Source of the DNA: UBA1268 sp965662195
GTDB taxonomy: Bacteria; Planctomycetota; Planctomycetia; Pirellulales; UBA1268
Direction of reading: 5' to 3'
Assembly (NCBI GenBank): GCA_965662195.1
Contig: CBFIHA010000060.1
Span: 1-24,780 of the forward strand
DNA: 24,780 nt
Part shown: piece after piece, positions 21,073 to 24,780 of the stretch
Layout of the letters: every line of letters begins with the position of its first letter
Position numbering within the stretch: the stretch's first letter is position 1
Notes under the pieces: model-generated
What the model saw: only the letters and a program-made list of their open reading frames with translations
Databases searched by the model: none
What the model was told of the DNA's origin: nothing
Program-made: the position numbers and the translations under genes

Positions 21073-22323
21073 TTACCCGAGAGGGATCACTTCGACCTGG
21101 CTACCGGCCACCAGCTGGCCACAGCCGGCAGGCAAGAGCATGAGCCCGTTGGCCCGGGCCAGGCCGAGCAGATCGGCCGAGCCGCCCCAGGGCAGCGGGG
21201 TGACCGTCGGTGCGGCGGCGGTGCCGGCGAGGGTGCAGGGGAAATAGACCGGCCGGTCAGGATTGCCCTTGGCTGCAGCGGCCAGTGCTGCCGTCAGCCG
21301 CGGGCGGTGCCAGCGATCACGGGGCGACCCCGCGGCAATCGCGATCGCCGGCCGGACAAACAGTTCGAAGCAGACCAGCGTGCTGACCGGATTGCCCGGC
21401 AGCCCAAACACAAGTGTCGGAACCGCCTGCTCTCGCTGGAGCACCCCAAACCAGACCGGCTTGCCCGGCTTCAGCCGGACTTTGTGGAAGACCTGTTCAA
21501 CACCCGCTGCAGCCAGCGTGCCGGGGACCAGGTCGTAGTCACCCGTTGAGACCCCGCCGGAGAGCAGCAGGACGTCAGCAGCCAGTCCCTGGGCAATTGC
21601 TGCCCGCAGTTGCTCCGGCTTGTCGCCGGCGATTCCCAACGGTATCGGCTCGGCGGCTGCCACGGCAACCGCCGCCGCCAGCATCGGCCCGTTGGAATTG
21701 CGGATCTGGCCATGGGCCGGAACCGCTGCGGCCGGCACCAGCTCACTACCGGTCGCGATGATCGCTACCCGCGGCGGAGCCATGAGCTGGACGTGGCTTG
21801 CCCCAGCCTCGGCGCACAGGCCGACCTGCGCCGGACCCAGCCGGCTACCACTGGCCAGCACGATTTCACCGGCTCGAAAGCTGGCACCCTGGCGACCGAT
21901 ATGCTGGCCGGGGCGAAACTTTGGTTCGCAGAGCCGCACCCGACCACCGGCATGAACCCCAGCAGTGCCATCAACGGTTCGCTCGATCGGCACCACCGCA
22001 TCAGCCCCGGCTGGCACCGGGGCACCGGTCATGATTCGGGCACAGCTGCCCGGCCGTAGCCTCAGGCTGGCTGCGTCACCGGCGGCCAGATCGGCCACCA
22101 CCTCCAGCTCAATAATCTCGGTGGTGGTTCCGCTGGCAGGAAAATCGGCGGCACAGACGGCGAAGCCGTCCATCATCGCCTTGTCCCAGGGGGGAGAATC
22201 GACGTCGGCCGTCACGTCGGCGGCGAGCAGTCCGCCGCTGGCCATCTCAAGCCGCACCCACCGCGGGGGCAGCGGCACCGCCGTCTGCTCGATCAGCCGT
22301 ACCGCCTCGGCCACATCGATCAT
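21073..22323 (-). CDS. moeA: Molybdopterin molybdenumtransferase
   Basis: MoeA inserts molybdate into adenylylated molybdopterin, the final step of Mo-cofactor synthesis, in the cytoplasm. The 416-residue length is typical. Visible motifs are PPWDKAMMDGFAV (about residues 44-56; the family usually has SxMDGFA), IMTGAPVPAGADAVVPIE, IIATGSELV (family TGDEL), LLSGGVSTGDYD, RLKPGKPVWFG and FGLPGNPVSTLVCFE. A C-terminal beta domain follows. The ATG at 22323 overlaps the TGA of the upstream amidotransferase gene by four bases, so translation is coupled. No other Mo-cofactor gene or molybdoenzyme is in the window. Confidence 0.96.
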   Translation of the reverse strand: MIDVAEAVRLIEQTAVPLPPRWVRLEMASGGLLAADVTADVDSPPWDKAMMDGFAVCAADFPASGTTTEIIELEVVADLAAGDAASLRLRPGSCARIMTGAPVPAGADAVVPIERTVDGTAGVHAGGRVRLCEPKFRPGQHIGRQGASFRAGEIVLASGSRLGPAQVGLCAEAGASHVQLMAPPRVAIIATGSELVPAAAVPAHGQIRNSNGPMLAAAVAVAAAEPIPLGIAGDKPEQLRAAIAQGLAADVLLLSGGVSTGDYDLVPGTLAAAGVEQVFHKVRLKPGKPVWFGVLQREQAVPTLVFGLPGNPVSTLVCFELFVRPAIAIAAGSPRDRWHRPRLTAALAAAAKGNPDRPVYFPCTLAGTAAAPTVTPLPWGGSADLLGLARANGLMLLPAGCGQLVAGSQVEVIPLG

Positions 22324-22922
22324 GCTGTCACCACCCCGCCGGGAAGTCCGAGGAAGGCCCGCAGCAGGTCATAGCCGGTGGGCGTGAGAAAACTTTCTGG
22401 ATGAAACTGCACTCCGTAAATCGGCAATCCGCGGTGACGGATCGCCATGATCTCGCGGCTGCCGTCGGGGGCTGCTGCCCAGGCGTCGACCTCGAACTCA
22501 CGAGGCAGCGTCGGTGGGTCGATCACCAGGCTGTGATACCGGGTTGCCTCGAGCGGCGAGGCCAGCCCGGCGAACAGGCCGGCCCCCGTATGCTCGATCC
22601 GATCGACCTTGCCGTGCATCAGCTGGCGGGCCCGGACAATCCGACCACCAAACACCTGGCCGATCGCCTGGTGCCCCAGACAGACGCCAAGGATCGGCAT
22701 CCGGCCGGCAAAACGGCGGACTACATCACAGGAAATCCCCGCCTCATCGGGCGTGCAGGGCCCCGGCGAGATCACCAGCTGACTCGGTTGCTTCGCGGCG
22801 ATCTCGTCGCCCGTGATCTGGTCGTTGCGGTAGACCTCCACCGGCAGGTCCGGGGCGACCTCACCCAGCCGCTGGACGAGGTTCCAGGTGAACGAATCGT
22901 AGTTGTCGATCAGCAGGAGCAT
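22320..22922 (-). CDS. Glutamine amidotransferase subunit of anthranilate/aminodeoxychorismate synthase
   Basis: The 200-residue class I glutamine amidotransferase supplies ammonia to the chorismate-using partner (TrpE or PabB), making anthranilate for tryptophan or aminodeoxychorismate for folate. Motifs are LLIDNYDSFTWNLVQ at the start, ISPGPCTPDEAG (about 51-62), GVCLGHQAIGQ with nucleophile Cys81, RYHSLVID, and VQFHPES with His174 and Glu176. The whole triad is present. Sequence alone does not separate TrpG from PabA, and many bacteria use one protein for both. No trpE or pabB is adjacent; trpC lies far away in this window. It is coupled to moeA by a four-base overlap and starts nine bases after the previous stop. 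Confidence 0.94.
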   Translation of the reverse strand: MLLLIDNYDSFTWNLVQRLGEVAPDLPVEVYRNDQITGDEIAAKQPSQLVISPGPCTPDEAGISCDVVRRFAGRMPILGVCLGHQAIGQVFGGRIVRARQLMHGKVDRIEHTGAGLFAGLASPLEATRYHSLVIDPPTLPREFEVDAWAAAPDGSREIMAIRHRGLPIYGVQFHPESFLTPTGYDLLRAFLGLPGGVVTA

Positions 22923-22931
22923 GGCCCGATC

Positions 22932-23222
22932 CTATTCCAGCAGCGTGACGGGATGGCCCTCGCGATCGACCAGCGGCATCACCTGCGGCTTGTAGATCGT
23001 GGTGTAGGCCTCGGCCTGCCGATGGGCGTCGAGGGCGTCCTGCGTGGCCCAGTGTTCAACCAGGGTGAAGCGGCTCGGATCAGCCTGCGAGTGGTAGACG
23101 TCAAACCGCTCACAGCCCGGCTCCTGCCGGCTCTTGCGCATCGCTGCGGTAAGCAACTCCCGAACCTTCGGCACATCAGCCTCAGTCTTGACGGTCAGGA
23201 GAATGTTCATGTGGATCATCAT
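22932..23222 (-). CDS. Antibiotic biosynthesis monooxygenase (ABM) domain protein, YgiN-like
   Basis: The 96-residue product is a single ABM domain (dimeric ferredoxin-like barrel). Visible pattern: NILLTVKTEADVPKVRELL, then SRQEPGCERFDVYHSQADPS, then FTLVEHWATQDALDAHRQAE. The EPGC and E-x-W-x(3)-AL-x-x-H motifs are typical of small quinol monooxygenases and related stress or heme-related proteins; the substrate is unknown. The first ATG of ATGATG at 23222 is preceded by AAAGGA at about five bases. It sits between the methyltransferase gene (17 bases away) and the amidotransferase gene (nine bases) in a compact operon. Confidence 0.9.
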   Translation of the reverse strand: MMIHMNILLTVKTEADVPKVRELLTAAMRKSRQEPGCERFDVYHSQADPSRFTLVEHWATQDALDAHRQAEAYTTIYKPQVMPLVDREGHPVTLLE

Positions 23223-23239
23223 AAAGTTCCTTTGTTGCG

Positions 23240-24088
23240 TTACTGTACCAGCAGCGGCCGCCGGGGTTGGGCGTTGCCGTGCCGTCGGGCCAGCAGCCGG
23301 AGATAGGGCGGCAGGAACCGGGCCCGGTGACCATAGGCACCGGGGCGGGCAGTGGCGTCTGCCTCAGCCGGCTCCCAGCAGTCTTCAATCATGAAACCGG
23401 CGGCACAGACGCCCCCGAGCAGATCACCGAGCCGATGGACGAACTCGGCGGTTCCCGCCTCCCGCAGCCGCGAGGGACCGACCGGCGGCAGTGGCTCGCG
23501 GCGACTCTCCGCAGCCGGCAGGGGATGCAGCAGTTCATAGCGGCCCGCCCCGTTCGGCTCGAGCGACGCCTGGAGGCTCGCCGCCGACTTGTGCTGGCTG
23601 ATGTACCGCCCGTCCGGCTTGGTGACCCGGGCCACCTCGGCAAAGAGCCGCTCGAGTCGGGGCAGATAACAGCTGCTCACCGGCTGGATCACCAGGTCGT
23701 AGCGGCCGCTGGCAAGCATGGTGAGGTTGTCCATCGAAGCCTGCACCAGTTCGAGGTCGATCCGCCGTTCGCGGGCCACGCGGCGGTCGAGTTCGAGCAT
23801 CGCCGCCGAAAGATCGACCACGGTCACCCGGGCCCCGGCGGCGGCGTAGAGTGGCCCGTGCTTGCCGCCGCCGGCCGCCAGACAGAGTACTTCGAGCCCC
23901 TGCAGGCTCTCCGGCAGCCAGCACCGACCGGGCGGGCCGGCCGTCCCCAGCCAGCCCCGCGGATCGGCGAAGGCGGCATCGACCGCCGGTCGGGCCAACG
24001 GCTGCCCCGCCGCTGCCAGCCGATCCCAGGCAGCCGCGTTACGGTGCAGGACGAACCCGTCATCGCTATCGGAAACAGATGCTGCCAT
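23240..24088 (-). CDS. Class I SAM-dependent methyltransferase
   Basis: The frame is open to 24343, but that part overlaps the upstream small gene in another frame. The ATG at 24088, giving MAASVSDSDDGFVLHRN and 282 residues, fits the neighbour spacing of 10 bases. The Rossmann core has motif I LEVLCLAAGGGKHGPLYAAA, then VTVVDLSAAMLELDRRVA with the acidic residue that binds the SAM ribose, then ASMDNLTML, YDLVIQPVSSCYLP and EVARVTKPDGRYISQHK. The AAGGGKxG form of motif I is a known variant of the glycine loop. A further segment of about 120 residues follows and may shape the substrate pocket. The substrate is unknown. Confidence 0.9.
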   Translation of the reverse strand: MAASVSDSDDGFVLHRNAAAWDRLAAAGQPLARPAVDAAFADPRGWLGTAGPPGRCWLPESLQGLEVLCLAAGGGKHGPLYAAAGARVTVVDLSAAMLELDRRVARERRIDLELVQASMDNLTMLASGRYDLVIQPVSSCYLPRLERLFAEVARVTKPDGRYISQHKSAASLQASLEPNGAGRYELLHPLPAAESRREPLPPVGPSRLREAGTAEFVHRLGDLLGGVCAAGFMIEDCWEPAEADATARPGAYGHRARFLPPYLRLLARRHGNAQPRRPLLVQ

Positions 24089-24098
24089 AGCAGGCAGA

Positions 24099-24410
24099 TT
24101 ACTCAGTTGCCTGCTGCTGCAAGAGCCCCAGCCGGTGCATCGCCTCCAACGGCGGGCCGGGCCGCCACTTTTTCCGCCGGGCGTCATAGACCGCCGGGAC
24201 CAGCGTCGGCCGGCCGGTTTCGGGATGCTCAAGGCGTTCGCCGGCCAGCGGCAGTTCAAAAACCTCACCACTTTCACGGCAGACGTAATGAATGACCGGA
24301 ATGTCCTCCGCAGCAACGGCTGGTGGGCGGGGTGGAAACACAACAGGGGCGACGAGCCAGGCCGTGAGGCAGAGACCGATGACCCCGGTCCAGATTCGGG
24401 GATCTTTCAT
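24099..24410 (-). CDS. Small exported or membrane-anchored protein, 103 aa
   Basis: The ATG at 24410 is preceded by TTAGGAG at eight bases. The N-terminus (WTGVIGLCLTAWLVAPVVF, residues 7-25) is a signal peptide or membrane anchor. After AVAAEDIP the mature part has IHYVCRESGEVFELPLAGE, then HPETGRPTLVPAVYDARRKK. The single C-x-x-(S/T)-G-E pattern with a P-rich C-terminus recalls small planctomycete proteins found beside DUF1559 prepilin-like genes, but I cannot name a family. Its position 27 bases after a DUF1559 gene fits that. Confidence 0.75.
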   Translation of the reverse strand: MKDPRIWTGVIGLCLTAWLVAPVVFPPRPPAVAAEDIPVIHYVCRESGEVFELPLAGERLEHPETGRPTLVPAVYDARRKKWRPGPPLEAMHRLGLLQQQATE

Positions 24411-24437
24411 GGGTGGGCTCCTAAGGGTGTGGGTGGG

Positions 24438-24780
24438 CTATTTGAGGTCGTACAGAGCATCCGCAACGCTGCTGTCCGTGGGATCACCGTCGCAGACAAT
24501 GCCGATCCGATGGAATTGCTCTTGGGTTGCCTGTGCAGCCGAACTCCACGGCCCTTTGCGGTACTGCCAGGGGTAGGCCTCAACATGGCCGTCCACGAAA
24601 ACCACATTGGCAAAGTCACCCGCGTGGCGGAAGTGAACCGATGGGTCAGCACCACCGGGTAGGAGCAGTCCACCAAGGTTTTCCCTGAGCGGAAAGTTCG
24701 GCTGGGCAAAATCGACGATCGCGCTCTCGGCAAACGCGATGGTCCGTTTCGTTTCTTTCACGTTTCCGATGCTGTACCGC
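24438..24780 (-). CDS. DUF1559 prepilin-like protein, C-terminal part (5' end outside window)
   Basis: The frame reads through the window edge without a start, so only the last 114 or so residues are here, ending at the TAG at 24438. The visible part contains FAESAIVDFAQPNF, then VHFRHAGDFANVVFVDGHVE, then DGDPTDSSVADALYDL. The H-x10-DG spacing and the FVDGHV segment are those of the H-X9-DG (DUF1559) domain at the C-terminus of prepilin-like proteins that are hugely expanded in planctomycetes. An N-terminal pilin-type helix would be expected outside the window. It is the first visible gene of the compact minus-strand run to moeA. Confidence 0.88.
   Translation of the reverse strand, partial: RYSIGNVKETKRTIAFAESAIVDFAQPNFPLRENLGGLLLPGGADPSVHFRHAGDFANVVFVDGHVEAYPWQYRKGPWSSAAQATQEQFHRIGIVCDGDPTDSSVADALYDLK

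Overview
The window looks like a chromosomal stretch from a planctomycete (class Planctomycetia, Pirellulales-like). The signs are high GC coding DNA, exported PQQ-like beta-propeller proteins, a prepilin-type DUF1559 protein with an H-X(n)-DG motif at the right edge, several small conserved proteins that I associate from memory with planctomycetes, and intergenic repeats built around a GAAGCCCGA(A/G)GCGC-type palindrome. No database search was possible, so the taxonomic call is inference.

Layout. 1-4000, mostly minus strand: the end of a short mobile-element-like repeat, trpC (tryptophan synthesis), a hairpin-rich gap with a terminator, purH (last two steps of IMP synthesis) and an orphan membrane histidine kinase. 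3990-5805, plus strand: an uncharacterised protein, a protein with three copies of a TA(D/E)-type motif on an Ala/Lys/Pro-rich linker, and a lipoprotein with a Coa1-like domain. 5848-6007: a complete 160-bp copy of the repeat seen at the left edge, flanked by CTAG. 6116-8164, minus: a two-gene K+ uptake operon (KtrB/TrkH-like channel, then TrkA/KtrA gating subunit). 8577-9538: a small plus-strand gene with a good candidate promoter, convergent with smpB across a strong hairpin. 9675-14750, plus: two translationally coupled exported beta-propeller proteins, then an exported SGNH/GDSL hydrolase. 14792-16705, minus: a large exported protein of unknown function. 17038-17928, plus: an exported protein of unknown function that overlaps the 3' end of a minus-strand P-II gene. 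18346-20406: a small conserved gene, a 2Fe-2S ferredoxin, a cluster of direct repeats and hairpins, and thyX (flavin-dependent dTMP synthesis). 20407-21072: a gene-free stretch of tandem and inverted repeats. 21073-24780, minus: a tight six-gene run (DUF1559 protein, small exported protein, methyltransferase, ABM monooxygenase, pabA/trpG-type amidotransferase, moeA) with gaps of 27 bases or fewer.

Most genes are housekeeping (tryptophan, purine, folate or anthranilate, dTMP, molybdopterin, trans-translation, K+ uptake) mixed with planctomycete-type exported proteins. I see no defence system, CRISPR array, prophage or biosynthetic cluster. The most unusual items are the CTAG-flanked miniature element, one copy of which supplies the trpC stop codon; the two repeat-rich intergenic blocks around thyX; and a P-II protein that lacks the T-loop tyrosine and the C-terminal tail.
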